This document shows, in pieces, positions 38,542 to 47,780 of a DNA stretch of 64,000 nt. Position 1 is the first letter of the stretch. Every line of letters starts with the position of its first letter. This stretch comes from Campylobacter suis (GTDB lineage: Bacteria > Campylobacterota > Campylobacteria > Campylobacterales > Campylobacteraceae): assembly GCF_905120475.1 (NCBI RefSeq), contig NZ_CAJHOE010000004.1, positions 85,810-149,809 on the forward strand, in the 5' to 3' direction. A program made the position numbers and the translations under genes. Under the pieces are notes generated by a model. The model worked only from the letters and a program-made list of their open reading frames with translations, was not told where the DNA came from and did no database searches.

Positions 38542-39240
38542 ATGAAAAAAGCACTACTTTTAAGCGCGTCAAGCTATAAAGATACAGGCTACTTAAATCA
38601 CTGCAAAGGCTGGATAAAAGACTTTTGTGGCGAGCGTTGGGATGATGAAATTTTGTTTATCCCATTTGCTGGAGTTAGGCGAACGAACGAAGAGTATGAA
38701 AAAAAGGTTCGTGAGTGCTTAAATAACGATAAGATCGTATCTATACACCGATATAAAGATAAAAAAGCAGCAGTTAAAAATGCTAAAACTATCGCAGTTG
38801 GCGGGGGAAATACTTTCATGCTTTTGCATCTTCTTTATAAATTTGATCTAGTTGATGCGGTGCGTGAGGCTGTTGAAGATGGTGCACTTTACTTTGGCTG
38901 GTCGGCTGGAGCAAATGTTGCTGGAAGCACGATGATGACAACAAATGATATGCCTATCGTTATGCCACGCTCGTTTGATAGTTTTAAAATTTTTCCACAT
39001 CAAATAAACCCACATTTTATCAGTGGTAAAATTTCGGGACATAATGGCGAGAGTAGGGAGGAGCGACTTGAAGAGTTTTTAATAGCTAATCAAAAATCGC
39101 AAATTTATGCACTTCCTGAAGGGTCTGCGATAGTTATAAACGGCTATGAGGCGCAGATATTTGGTCATGCGGATGCGTTAAAATTTGAGTATGAAAAAGA
39201 GCCACAGACTATACAGCTTGGCTTGAAATTTAAAATTTAA
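38542..39240 (+). CDS. pepE: Peptidase E-like (alpha-aspartyl dipeptidase, S51)
   Basis: 232 aa. The nucleophile elbow YFGWSAGANVAG near residues 115-126 puts the catalytic Ser in G-W-S-A-G-A, with IAVGGGNTFMLLHLL before it and PHQINPHF after, all typical of S51 peptidase E. The enzyme removes N-terminal Asp from dipeptides in the cytoplasm. Sits between AbgA-like and DcuC genes with 9-11 base gaps. Released aspartate could feed aspartase and fumarate respiration. Confidence 0.9.
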   Translation: MKKALLLSASSYKDTGYLNHCKGWIKDFCGERWDDEILFIPFAGVRRTNEEYEKKVRECLNNDKIVSIHRYKDKKAAVKNAKTIAVGGGNTFMLLHLLYKFDLVDAVREAVEDGALYFGWSAGANVAGSTMMTTNDMPIVMPRSFDSFKIFPHQINPHFISGKISGHNGESREERLEEFLIANQKSQIYALPEGSAIVINGYEAQIFGHADALKFEYEKEPQTIQLGLKFKI

Positions 39241-39251
39241 AGGGGGAAGTT

Positions 39252-40556
39252 ATGGAGAGTTTTAGACTGATTTTAGCGATACTTGGTATCGTAGCCGTGG
39301 TGTTTTTGCTTATTAAAAAATTTGAAACACGCACCGTGCTTATAGGCGTTGGCTTGTTGCTTTGTCTAGCCGCGTTTGATCCGATGGCTGGCTTTAAAGC
39401 CTTTACTGATAATATGGTAAAAGCTGGACTCATAAAGGCTATTTGTGCTAGTATGGGCTTTGCTTTTGTTATGAAATATACAAAATGCGACCAGCACCTT
39501 GTGCGCCTTTTAACTAGCCCGCTTAAAAATGTTGGCTTTGTGCTTATCCCGCTAACTGTTGCGCTGACATATTTTATAAATATCGCCATTCCTTCAGCAG
39601 CAGGTTGTTCAGCAGCTGTTGGCGCTACTCTTATACCTTTGCTAATGGCAGCTGGCGTGCGCCCTGAGATGGCAGCAGCTTCAGTTTTTGCAGGCACTTT
39701 TGGCGGAGTTTTAAGCCCTGGCTCAGCGCACAATGTCTTTGTTGCTGATATGGTTAAAAAGAGTGTGCCTGACTACACAGTACAAGAGGTTATAAAAGTG
39801 CAGTTTCCAAGCGCGATAACATCTTTAATCGTCGTTCTTATAGCCATGAGCGTGATAGCCATAATCTTAAAAGACTATCAAAAGGGTACAAATTTTAGTA
39901 ACACAAATGATAAAGCTAGCACAACAACTATCGAAAAGACAAATTTTTTATATGCGATGATGCCACTTGTTCCACTGGTTATCTTAGTTATAGGCGGCAC
40001 AAGCCTTAAAAACTATCCATTTTTAGCATGGACAAAGATGGGTGTTGCAGAGGCAATGCTTCTTGGTGCTATCGTTTCTATCGCTGTAACTTGGACAAAT
40101 CCACAAAAAATCACGAAAGAATTTTTTAGTGGTATGGGGAGCGCGTATGCTGAGGTTATGGGTATCATCATAGCAGCTGGAGTTTTTGTCGCTGGACTAA
40201 CTGCATGCGGAGCGATAGATGTTGTTATAACATGGTTAAAAAGCTCAAATGAATTTGTAAAATTTGGCGGAACTTTCATACCATTTATCATGGGTGTGGT
40301 TACTGGCTCAGGTGATGCAGCGGCTATGGCGTTTAATCAGGCTATTACGGTGCATGCAGCAGACCTTGGTTTTGATCAAGCCACACTTGGTATGGCAGCA
40401 GCTATCGCTGGTGCTCTTGGTCGTTCAGCTTCTCCGATAGCTGGTGCTTGCATAGTTTGTGCTGGTATTGCTATGGTTAGCCCTGTTGCTATCGCTAAAA
40501 GAACGGCTTTGGGAATGTTTTTATCTGTTGTTGTCATAGCATTTTTTGTACTTTAA
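39252..40556 (+). CDS. dcuC: Anaerobic C4-dicarboxylate transporter, DcuC family
   Basis: 434 aa, about twelve membrane helices. IPSAAGCSAAVGATLIPLLMAAGV near 115-138, AGTFGGVLSPGSAHNVFVADM near 148-168, and GVVTGSGDAAAMAFNQ near 349-364 are the repeated glycine/serine-rich reentrant motifs of the DcuC family. E. coli DcuC exports succinate during fermentation and exchanges C4-dicarboxylates; DcuC relatives may also handle aspartate or other amino dicarboxylates. Embedded among peptidase genes, it may import the substrate or export the end product of this pathway. Stop to pepT gap is 11 bases. Confidence 0.88.
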   Translation: MESFRLILAILGIVAVVFLLIKKFETRTVLIGVGLLLCLAAFDPMAGFKAFTDNMVKAGLIKAICASMGFAFVMKYTKCDQHLVRLLTSPLKNVGFVLIPLTVALTYFINIAIPSAAGCSAAVGATLIPLLMAAGVRPEMAAASVFAGTFGGVLSPGSAHNVFVADMVKKSVPDYTVQEVIKVQFPSAITSLIVVLIAMSVIAIILKDYQKGTNFSNTNDKASTTTIEKTNFLYAMMPLVPLVILVIGGTSLKNYPFLAWTKMGVAEAMLLGAIVSIAVTWTNPQKITKEFFSGMGSAYAEVMGIIIAAGVFVAGLTACGAIDVVITWLKSSNEFVKFGGTFIPFIMGVVTGSGDAAAMAFNQAITVHAADLGFDQATLGMAAAIAGALGRSASPIAGACIVCAGIAMVSPVAIAKRTALGMFLSVVVIAFFVL

Positions 40557-40567
40557 GGAGATAGAGT

Positions 40568-41797
40568 ATGGAAATTTTGGAGCGTTTTTTAAACTATACA
40601 AAAATAAATACAACTACAAATAGAGAAAACGGTGCAAATGGCATAATGCCATCAAACCCAACCGAGCTAACTCTAGCAAAGGCTATAAAGGCAGAGCTTG
40701 AAGCTATGGGAGTAAAAGACATCTTGCTTAGCGATAAGACTATACTTATCGCAAAACTCCCTTCAAATTTAGATCACAAAGTTCCAAGTGTATCCTTTTT
40801 CGCTCATCTTGATACAAGTGCTGAGCAGACAAATGATACAAAAGCACAGGTAGTAAAATATAGCGGAGGCGACATCTGCTTAAATAAAGAGCTTGAAATT
40901 TATCTAAAACAAAGTGAGTTTAGTGAGCTTGCAAACTATGTTGGAGATGAGATTATTGTGACTGATGGAACTAGTTTGCTTGGGGCTGATGATAAAGCAG
41001 CTATAGCAGCGATAGTGAATGCATTTGAGTATTTTTGCACTCATCCAGAGATAAAGCATGGCGAGATAGTGGCTTGCTTTGTTCCTGATGAAGAGCAGGG
41101 GTTACGCGGGGCAAAAGCACTTGATACAGCTCTTGTTAGCACTGATTTTGGATATTGTTTGGATTGTTGTGAAATAGGAGAATTTATCTATGAAAACTGG
41201 AACGCAGGAGACTGCGTTCTTACCTTTAAAGGTCAGTCTGCTCATCCTATGAATGCCAAAGGAAAGCTTGTAAATTCGCTACTTTTAGCACATAAATTTA
41301 TCTCACTTTTACCAAATGGTGAAGCTCCAGAATACACTGAAAATAAAGAGGGATATTACTGGGTTAAGGAACTAAGTGGAAATAGTGCAAAGACGGTATT
41401 AAAGCTTGATATTAGGGAATTTGATGAGGCAAAATACCACGAGCGAAAAGCCTTTTTGCAAAATTTAGCTGACGGGTTGAACAAAATTTGGGATAATCGC
41501 ATTGATATAAAAATATCTGATCGATATGAAAATGTCTATAATTACCTAAAAGACGAGAATGCACCAGCCATACGCTACGCAAAACAGGCTTATGAAAATT
41601 TAGGTATCACGCCAAAGATAAAGCCAATGCGTGGTGGCTATGATGGGGCTGTTATCTCAGCAAAGGGTATCCCGTGCCCAAATATCTTTACTGGTGCGCA
41701 TAATTTTCACTCGATATATGAGTATTTGCCACTTAATTCACTAAAGGCTGCAAGTGATGTTATAAAGCAGATAGTAACATTAGTAGCAAAGGGCTAA
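40568..41797 (+). CDS. pepT: Peptidase T (M20B aminotripeptidase)
   Basis: 409 aa. FFAHLDTSAE near 78-87 (His, Asp), GADDKAAIAA near 140-149 (bridging Asp), PDEEQGLRGA near 176-185 (catalytic Glu pair), DCCEIGEF and GGYDGAVISAKGIPCPNIFTGAHNFHS near 356-382 (last His) fit PepT. It removes the N-terminal residue of tripeptides. Cytosolic, no signal peptide. Last gene of the hydrolase-DcuC run; 90 bases without a gene follow, with a probable promoter (TATAGTATTAT) for the next one. Confidence 0.93.
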   Translation: MEILERFLNYTKINTTTNRENGANGIMPSNPTELTLAKAIKAELEAMGVKDILLSDKTILIAKLPSNLDHKVPSVSFFAHLDTSAEQTNDTKAQVVKYSGGDICLNKELEIYLKQSEFSELANYVGDEIIVTDGTSLLGADDKAAIAAIVNAFEYFCTHPEIKHGEIVACFVPDEEQGLRGAKALDTALVSTDFGYCLDCCEIGEFIYENWNAGDCVLTFKGQSAHPMNAKGKLVNSLLLAHKFISLLPNGEAPEYTENKEGYYWVKELSGNSAKTVLKLDIREFDEAKYHERKAFLQNLADGLNKIWDNRIDIKISDRYENVYNYLKDENAPAIRYAKQAYENLGITPKIKPMRGGYDGAVISAKGIPCPNIFTGAHNFHSIYEYLPLNSLKAASDVIKQIVTLVAKG

Positions 41798-41887
41798 AAC
41801 AGCCACCATAAAGGCAGGTTTACCATAGTTTTATGAAAATTTGGTTATAGTATTATTTTTACAAAATATAAAATTTAAGGATAAGAA

Positions 41888-43111
41888 ATGAAACACATCT
41901 TAATCATCGGTGCTGGTGGCGTAAGTCAAGTCGCGACCGTAAAATGTGCGATGAATACGAGCGTTTTTAGCAAGACTACTCTGGCTAGCCGTACAAAAAG
42001 TAAGTGCGACGCGATAGCAAAATTTATAAAAGAGCGTTTGGGCGTAGAGATAAACACGGCTCAAATAGACGCCGATGATACAGAAGCAGTTGTCGAACTG
42101 ATAAAAAAAACAGGCGCACAGTTGCTACTAAATGTAGCTCTTCCTTATCAAGACCTAACCCTTATGGATGCGTGCGTAAAGGCTGGAATTCCTTACATAG
42201 ATACAGCAAATTATGAGCACCCAGATACGGCAAAATTTGAGTATAAGCTACAATGGGCGAAAGATGAAAATTTCAAAAATGCAAACACGATGGCGCTTCT
42301 TGGCTCTGGCTTTGATCCAGGTGTAACAAATGTATTTTGCGCCTATGCTCAGCAAAATTTGTTTGATGAAATTCACGAGATAGATATCCTTGACTGCAAC
42401 GCTGGCGACCACGGATATGCATTTGCTACAAATTTTAACCCAGAGATAAATCTTCGCGAAGTAAGCTCAAAGGGCAGATACTGGGAAGATGGCGAGTGGA
42501 TAGAGACTGAGCCAATGCAAATAAGCTTTAAGTGGGACTATCCAAAAATAGGCGTAAAAGATAGCTACTTGCTCTATCATGAAGAGCTTGAGAGCTTGGT
42601 TAAAAATATAAAAGGGCTGCGCAGAATTCGCTTTTTTATGACATTTGGTCAAAGCTATTTAACGCACATGAAGTGCCTTGAAAATGTTGGTATGTTGCGT
42701 ATTGATGAGGTTGAGCATAATGGTGTGAAAATAGTGCCTATTCAGTTTTTAAAGACGCTTCTTCCAGATCCTGCAAGCCTTGGTCCTCGTACAAAGGGCA
42801 AGACAAATATCGGCTGCGTTATACGAGGCATAAAAAACAAAAAAGAGCGACAGGTATATATATATAATGTCTGTGATCATGAGGCTTGCTATGCTGAAAC
42901 AGGTGCACAGGCTGTTAGCTACACTACAGGCGTTCCAGCGATGATAGGCTCTATGCTTGTTGCAAAGGGCGTTTGGAGTGGTAAAGGTGTGTTTAATATG
43001 GAAAATTTTGACGCTAAACCATTTATGGATGAGCTAAATCGCCAAGGTTTGCCATGGGAGATTATAGAGATGAAACCAGGCGAAAGATATGAGGTAGAAA
43101 GAAAAATTTAA
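41888..43111 (+). CDS. Saccharopine dehydrogenase family protein, carboxy(nor)spermidine dehydrogenase
   Basis: 407 aa. IIGAGGVSQVATVKCA near residues 5-20 is a Rossmann NADP site; ALPYQDLTLMDACVKAGIPYIDTANYE, LLGSGFDPGVTNVF near 139-152, and the C-terminal LPDPASLGPRTKGKTNIGC block match the carboxyspermidine dehydrogenase that Campylobacter uses to make spermidine from putrescine and aspartate semialdehyde. The partner decarboxylase (CANSDC) is not in the window. It stands alone, with its own promoter region and terminator. Confidence 0.88.
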   Translation: MKHILIIGAGGVSQVATVKCAMNTSVFSKTTLASRTKSKCDAIAKFIKERLGVEINTAQIDADDTEAVVELIKKTGAQLLLNVALPYQDLTLMDACVKAGIPYIDTANYEHPDTAKFEYKLQWAKDENFKNANTMALLGSGFDPGVTNVFCAYAQQNLFDEIHEIDILDCNAGDHGYAFATNFNPEINLREVSSKGRYWEDGEWIETEPMQISFKWDYPKIGVKDSYLLYHEELESLVKNIKGLRRIRFFMTFGQSYLTHMKCLENVGMLRIDEVEHNGVKIVPIQFLKTLLPDPASLGPRTKGKTNIGCVIRGIKNKKERQVYIYNVCDHEACYAETGAQAVSYTTGVPAMIGSMLVAKGVWSGKGVFNMENFDAKPFMDELNRQGLPWEIIEMKPGERYEVERKI

Positions 43112-43116
43112 CTTTT

Positions 43117-43145
43117 GTGCGAGGGCTTTAGCCTCGCACCTTTTG
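43117..43145 (+). terminator. Intrinsic terminator after the saccharopine-dehydrogenase-family gene
   Basis: GTGCGAGG (43117-43124) pairs exactly with CCTCGCAC (43132-43139) around GCTTTAG, followed by CTTTTGG. GC-rich and six bases after the stop codon. Confidence 0.85.
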
Positions 43146-43182
43146 GTATTTTAAATTTATAGTAGCAAGGGAGTGATACACT

Positions 43183-43824
43183 ATGATAAATGATGAGGTG
43201 ATAGATAAATTTTATAATGGGCTTGAATATATAAAATTAGGCGACTTAAACCCAAAAAAGAGCTGTTTTATCGTTGTTGATATGATAAATGCCTTTTGTA
43301 GGCAAGGGGCTTTAGCATCAACAGAGTGCGCGCAGGTTGTCCCAAATTTAGTTACAGTTTTAAGCAAGGCAAAGCAGCTTGGTTTTAAGAACTTTTTGTT
43401 TATACAAGATAGGCATGATGATGAAAGTCTTGAGTTTGAGGCCTTTCCGCCGCACGCATTAGCTGGAAGCGATGAGGAGAATATAGTAGATGAACTCACT
43501 CAGCTTAAACTTGGCGAGCAAGTTTTTTATAAAAATTCATTTTCGATCGCTTATAATGCTGATTTTAACAAATTTATAAACGAACATAAAGAGATTGACA
43601 CATTTGTTATAGCTGGATGTTGCACGGATATTTGCATATTTTCAACAGCACTACATCTAAGTTGTCTTTCAAATGAGCAGGGTAAAAAACGAAAGATAAT
43701 CATCCCAAAAAGCCTAGTTGCCACTTACAGCTCATATGGGCATGACGCCAGGGTTTATGATTATATATTTTTAAAACAATCCGCAGACATTTTTAACGCC
43801 AAAATTTATCTAGATATGGTTTAA
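43183..43824 (+). CDS. Cysteine hydrolase, isochorismatase/nicotinamidase-like
   Basis: 213 aa. The triad of the family is in order: Asp of FIVVDMINAFC near residue 26, Lys of QVFYKNSFS near 119, and the nucleophile Cys in IAGCCTDICIF near 145. Could deamidate nicotinamide or hydrolyse another small amide; QDRHDDES takes the place of the usual metal-ligand pattern (DxHxxxH) of nicotinamidases, so the metal site is only partly like PncA. RBS AAGGGAG. Its end overlaps the next gene on the opposite strand by four bases. Confidence 0.82.
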   Translation: MINDEVIDKFYNGLEYIKLGDLNPKKSCFIVVDMINAFCRQGALASTECAQVVPNLVTVLSKAKQLGFKNFLFIQDRHDDESLEFEAFPPHALAGSDEENIVDELTQLKLGEQVFYKNSFSIAYNADFNKFINEHKEIDTFVIAGCCTDICIFSTALHLSCLSNEQGKKRKIIIPKSLVATYSSYGHDARVYDYIFLKQSADIFNAKIYLDMV

Positions 43825-44357
43825 ATTTTACCAGATATAGCGTTTTGATAGCTTATGTTCTCAAATGTCGTTATTGGCTTGTTTGAAAGCTTTGCGATAG
43901 CACTTATACTGTCTTTTGCGCTCGGTTTTGGTAAGATGATATGAAGGTTACCAACAAAAACAACATATACGCCAGCTGTTTGGCAAATTTGACTAACATC
44001 TTTGTAGCTAAATTTATGCGTAGGCTCATCTTCATAAAAGCTAAACTCGCTCTCATTAAGCTCAAGCGTCATTTGTTTTTGCATGCCGTCATCTTTTAAT
44101 TTTTTTAGTATCTTTATGCGTTTTTTGCGTAAAAATTTTGGATAAAACATTAACCATAAAAGAGCCACTACAAAGCCAACTAGAGCTAGAAATTTTATCT
44201 CTAAAAAAATTTCTAATAAGAAAAATACTATTAAAATTTCTCCAAATATACCAAAGGTGTTAAAAAGGCTCATGTTTCTTGCGGACTTTGATCCAAAGAT
44301 GGAAAATGTCTGGTATTCTAGAAGATCGCGTGATGTTAGGGTTAGGTTTTGTTTCAT
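43821..44357 (-). CDS. YcxB-like membrane protein
   Basis: 178 aa. Two close membrane helices (about residues 36-72), a basic stretch KFLRKKRIKILKKLKD, then a soluble beta-rich domain: ELNESEFSF, HKFSYKDVSQICQTAGVYVVFVGNLHIILPKPSA. This helix pair plus PH-like tail is the YcxB-like layout, whose function is unknown. ATG behind AGGAGAA. Divergent from the second GGDEF-EAL gene. Confidence 0.65.
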   Translation of the reverse strand: MKQNLTLTSRDLLEYQTFSIFGSKSARNMSLFNTFGIFGEILIVFFLLEIFLEIKFLALVGFVVALLWLMFYPKFLRKKRIKILKKLKDDGMQKQMTLELNESEFSFYEDEPTHKFSYKDVSQICQTAGVYVVFVGNLHIILPKPSAKDSISAIAKLSNKPITTFENISYQNAISGKI

Positions 44358-44429
44358 ATTTTTCTCCTATTTTCTTTAATCATATCTTAACATACAAATG
44401 CTATAATATAACCTAAATCAAGGAGAAAT

Positions 44430-46781
44430 ATGCAAGCCGCAATACTTGGGCCTATAATTAACACAAAATTTGCCTTTAAAATCACGCTTTCTATGCTTTT
44501 TGTAGTTATGCTTTTTGCGATTTATTTTGACATAGCGGCGCTTTTTTATATCGGGAATTTTCTATTTTGTTGCGTGTGTATCTATAATATCTACCTTGTT
44601 ATCCCAAAATCTGGTGAAAACCGCGAAAGCTGGGTACTTATCCTTTTAGGACTTACAACTTTTATAGCCTCTGATCTTATCTGGGCATTTTATAAAATTT
44701 TTTTAGTGCGGACAAGTGCTGAGTATGAGTTTTTGCGAGTTATGTATCTTGTGCCCACGGTTTGTTTGTTTGGTGGGAATTTTATCTTTTTGATAAACCG
44801 CTTTACAAGTGACTCTACTAGTGATAAATTTATTATTATAAATGATATGATTAGCGTTTTTTTGATGATTGCTATCTTTTTTATAGCTATTTTTGATGGC
44901 GTTGATATATCAAGAGTTTATAGCAGTGTTACATACTTTAGTGGGTTTTTTAATATCATCTTTAGCTTTTTTATACTCTTTTGCGTTATGAGTATGGCGT
45001 ACTCAAATCAAATTTCAAAGCTAAATACCAGTATGTTTTTATTCTTAATCGCAAGCGCGATATATGCTTGTACGAGAATTTACTTCTCTTATAGTTTTTT
45101 TTTAGAGGTGATTTATGACAGCAAATATCTAATGATATTGTTTGATATGTCGCTTCTAGTCTTTTCTCTTGGTGCTGCAGAAATTATAAACAACAAAAAC
45201 ATCAGGGTAAAATCGACTATTTTTAATACATTGATAAAATTTATGTGGCCTGTATTTTTAGTGCCTATCGTTGTTAAAAATGATAAAAATATAGGACTTT
45301 TGGCTATCTTAATGTTTGTATTTGTTTGTCACTCTATCGTTAGTCACTACACTAAAAACTCTATCTCAATTAAAAATTTAAAAGATGATGAGGCAAAAAA
45401 GCAAGAGGCTCTTGAGTTTGAACTAAGTCGCCAGACAAATGAGATGATACTTACAAACCTAAAGCTAAAAGAGATGATAGATAAAGACTATCTCACGGGG
45501 ATTGGCTCAAGAGCATTTATCATTCAAAAACTAAAAGAGAAGTGTAAATTTTTGCGACAGGGTAATTATATAGTAACTTATTATATAAACATAAAAAGAT
45601 TCAAAAACATAAATGCGACCTATGGACAAGAGGTCGGCGATAAAATTTTGCATATGGTTGGTAAGCGTCTTTTAACTGCTTGTGCGGATAAGACGGACAT
45701 TGTTGGTAGATTTAGTGCTGATGAGTTTATTGTGATTACAAATATGATGAACCCAGAACATAGTGCTTGCATAGAATTTGCAAATTCTCTTATTAGACTT
45801 ATAAATGCTGAGATGGCTATAGGCGTTTACCGCTTTTCTATAGAAAGTGTCGTAGGTATAGAGATAACTGGTACAGACAGTAACAACGATGCAAAGGATA
45901 TCATTAAAAATGCCGATAAAGCGATGTATTTTGCAAAGCAAAGCCCAAATTCAAATGCCTATGTTTATGACGAAAGTATGGATGAGCGTCAAAGGTATCG
46001 CGCGAGACTTGAAATTTTAATGCAGTCAGCAGTTTTAATGCGTGACTTTGATGTGCATTATCAGCCAGTTTTTGATATAAAAAGTGGCAAAATCATCTTT
46101 GCCGAAGCGTTTATTCGTTGGAATAACCGTGAATTTGGCTTTTTAGAGGCGGCAAAATTTATTGATATCATCAAAAGCAACGAATATTCATCTAAAATTT
46201 ATAGCTTTGTTTTAAATAAAATCATAAGAGATTTTAAAGATCTAGATCAAAACGGTATCCAGCTTCCAGTGAGTATAAATATAACTTATAGGCAAACAAC
46301 CTCTCTTGAGTTTATAAACATAGCACGAAATTTGATACAAAGCAATGACATAAACCCAAAGATGATTTCTTTTGAGTTTAATGAGGGTATTTGGGCAAAT
46401 GACGGTGCAACCCTTGATGAGATGTTTAAGTCCTTAAAAGAGCTAGGTGTGCGTATTTGTATCGATGACTTTGGGATAGGTCAGTCATCGCTCATTTATA
46501 TCAAAAAATACGAAATAAGCGCTGTAAAGGTTGCCAGTGAGCTAACAGCTAATATAGTAAATAACCCGCAAAGTGCACAAATTTTAAGCTCAGTTGTCGC
46601 AGTTGGCAGAAGTTTAAATATCAAAACCGTTGTAAAAAGTGTGGAGGATTTAAGCATTTACGAAAAGGCCAAGGAGCTGGGTTGTGATGAGGCGCAAGGT
46701 TACGCACTCTCACACCCTAAGCCAATAGACAGGCTTGTAAATTTTGCAAAGCAAAAGGGCGTTATCTCACTGCTTGAGTGA
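44430..46781 (+). CDS. Membrane GGDEF-EAL protein with degenerate active sites
   Basis: 783 aa, same layout as the protein at 31836: about eight membrane helices (1-310), coiled link, GGDEF domain (about 350-505), EAL domain (about 525-780). The GGDEF signature is SADEF. The EAL signature is EAF, and the later catalytic Glu segment AEGVE reads VKSVE, while DDFGTG reads DDFGIG. Loss of that Glu predicts no phosphodiesterase activity, so it is probably a c-di-GMP or GTP sensor or a protein-protein adaptor. Start ATG 44430 behind AAGGAGA, with a TGCTATAAT -10 near 44399. Confidence 0.9.
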   Translation: MQAAILGPIINTKFAFKITLSMLFVVMLFAIYFDIAALFYIGNFLFCCVCIYNIYLVIPKSGENRESWVLILLGLTTFIASDLIWAFYKIFLVRTSAEYEFLRVMYLVPTVCLFGGNFIFLINRFTSDSTSDKFIIINDMISVFLMIAIFFIAIFDGVDISRVYSSVTYFSGFFNIIFSFFILFCVMSMAYSNQISKLNTSMFLFLIASAIYACTRIYFSYSFFLEVIYDSKYLMILFDMSLLVFSLGAAEIINNKNIRVKSTIFNTLIKFMWPVFLVPIVVKNDKNIGLLAILMFVFVCHSIVSHYTKNSISIKNLKDDEAKKQEALEFELSRQTNEMILTNLKLKEMIDKDYLTGIGSRAFIIQKLKEKCKFLRQGNYIVTYYINIKRFKNINATYGQEVGDKILHMVGKRLLTACADKTDIVGRFSADEFIVITNMMNPEHSACIEFANSLIRLINAEMAIGVYRFSIESVVGIEITGTDSNNDAKDIIKNADKAMYFAKQSPNSNAYVYDESMDERQRYRARLEILMQSAVLMRDFDVHYQPVFDIKSGKIIFAEAFIRWNNREFGFLEAAKFIDIIKSNEYSSKIYSFVLNKIIRDFKDLDQNGIQLPVSINITYRQTTSLEFINIARNLIQSNDINPKMISFEFNEGIWANDGATLDEMFKSLKELGVRICIDDFGIGQSSLIYIKKYEISAVKVASELTANIVNNPQSAQILSSVVAVGRSLNIKTVVKSVEDLSIYEKAKELGCDEAQGYALSHPKPIDRLVNFAKQKGVISLLE

Positions 46782-46797
46782 GCAAAAACCCAGTTTG

Positions 46798-47313
46798 CTA
46801 TACATAAAATGAGAATTTTTGTGTGTTGTCTATAACATTTTCAAAGAGTTTATTGACTTTTTCTAGCATTTTTTGAGTAAGCTTGTGTTGCTCTAAAAGG
46901 CTATCAAACATTTTTAGCGTCTTGTCTGCTATTAGATTTGCGTGATTTAGGTCTTTTGCTTGCGGAAGCTCTGATTTTAGGCTGCTTGCAAGGTTTGTTA
47001 TCTCGCTATTTGAGAAAATTTTATCATCTTCGATCTGTTTTAAAAACTCATCTATCTTTGGCTGAATTTTTTCAAGTGCCTCGTTTATCTCTTTTAGATC
47101 GTTTGCGTCTATGCCGTTGCCAACATACTCAAAATTATAACCGTACTCATGTGTGAGCGTTAGGCTTTGAATGCTAGAATTTGCCGTCCTTGCACTTGCG
47201 TATTCTACGCTTTTGTTGTTGTAAAGTCCTAGATTTATCTTATCTCCAGAGCTTGTTTTAAATGAAAAATCAAGGCTGCTTAGTTTTGCTTGTGAGTTAA
47301 AGTCTGCTCTCAT
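46798..47313 (-). CDS. Conserved hypothetical soluble protein
   Basis: 171 aa, no signal peptide or membrane segment. The N-terminal half is beta-rich with Ser/Thr (TANSSIQSLTLTHEYGYNF), and the C-terminal half (70-171) is alpha-helical and charged, with heptad-like segments likely to form a coiled coil. ATG behind AAAGGAG supports expression. I do not recognise the family with certainty; similar short proteins with an EYGYNFEY-type block occur in Campylobacter. It is convergent with the GGDEF-EAL gene and divergent from the DUF1294-like gene. Confidence 0.6.
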   Translation of the reverse strand: MRADFNSQAKLSSLDFSFKTSSGDKINLGLYNNKSVEYASARTANSSIQSLTLTHEYGYNFEYVGNGIDANDLKEINEALEKIQPKIDEFLKQIEDDKIFSNSEITNLASSLKSELPQAKDLNHANLIADKTLKMFDSLLEQHKLTQKMLEKVNKLFENVIDNTQKFSFYV

Positions 47314-47393
47314 TTTTTCTCCTTTGATTGTATATCGGCAAAATTTCAGTTTTGTAAAGCTAATTTTGTATAAAATTTATAAAAAGGATAAAA

Positions 47394-47780
47394 ATGTGTT
47401 GTTTTGGAACTAGAATTTTTTTACTTATATTCATTACAGTTTTTAGTTTTGGACTAAACAGGCTGTATCCTCAGGTGCCAGTCGTGTTTTATTATTTTAT
47501 ACTTGCAAATTTACTTGCTTTTTTAATGATGTTTTTGTTTTTTACCGCTCGTCTGCCAAGCTTTGTAAAGCCAAATGCGATACACTACTTTTCGCTCATT
47601 GGAGGCTTTTTAGGTTCACTTTGTGCGATGATGATATTTAAGAAATTTGCAAAAGATAGTTTTACTGTGGTGCAAATTTTACTTTTTGTTATTTGGATAG
47701 CAGCACTTACTTTGCTAGTATTAAATTTTAGCTTTGTTAGCGAGTTTTTTAGGGAGTTGGTTTATGCTACGCCTAGATGA
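47394..47780 (+). CDS. DUF1294-like small membrane protein
   Basis: 128 aa with four membrane helices. YYFILANLLAFLMMFLFF, a short basic/polar turn, IHYFSLIGGFLGSLCAMMIFKKFAKDSFTVVQILLFVIW follow the DUF1294 layout (N-L-F-x-M...GG-x-G-x-x-x-x-M-x-x-F-x-HK), although the usual Asp-Lys after the first helix and the HK pair are altered (FKKFAKDSF). Role unknown. Overlaps the next gene by 17 bases. Confidence 0.65.
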   Translation: MCCFGTRIFLLIFITVFSFGLNRLYPQVPVVFYYFILANLLAFLMMFLFFTARLPSFVKPNAIHYFSLIGGFLGSLCAMMIFKKFAKDSFTVVQILLFVIWIAALTLLVLNFSFVSEFFRELVYATPR

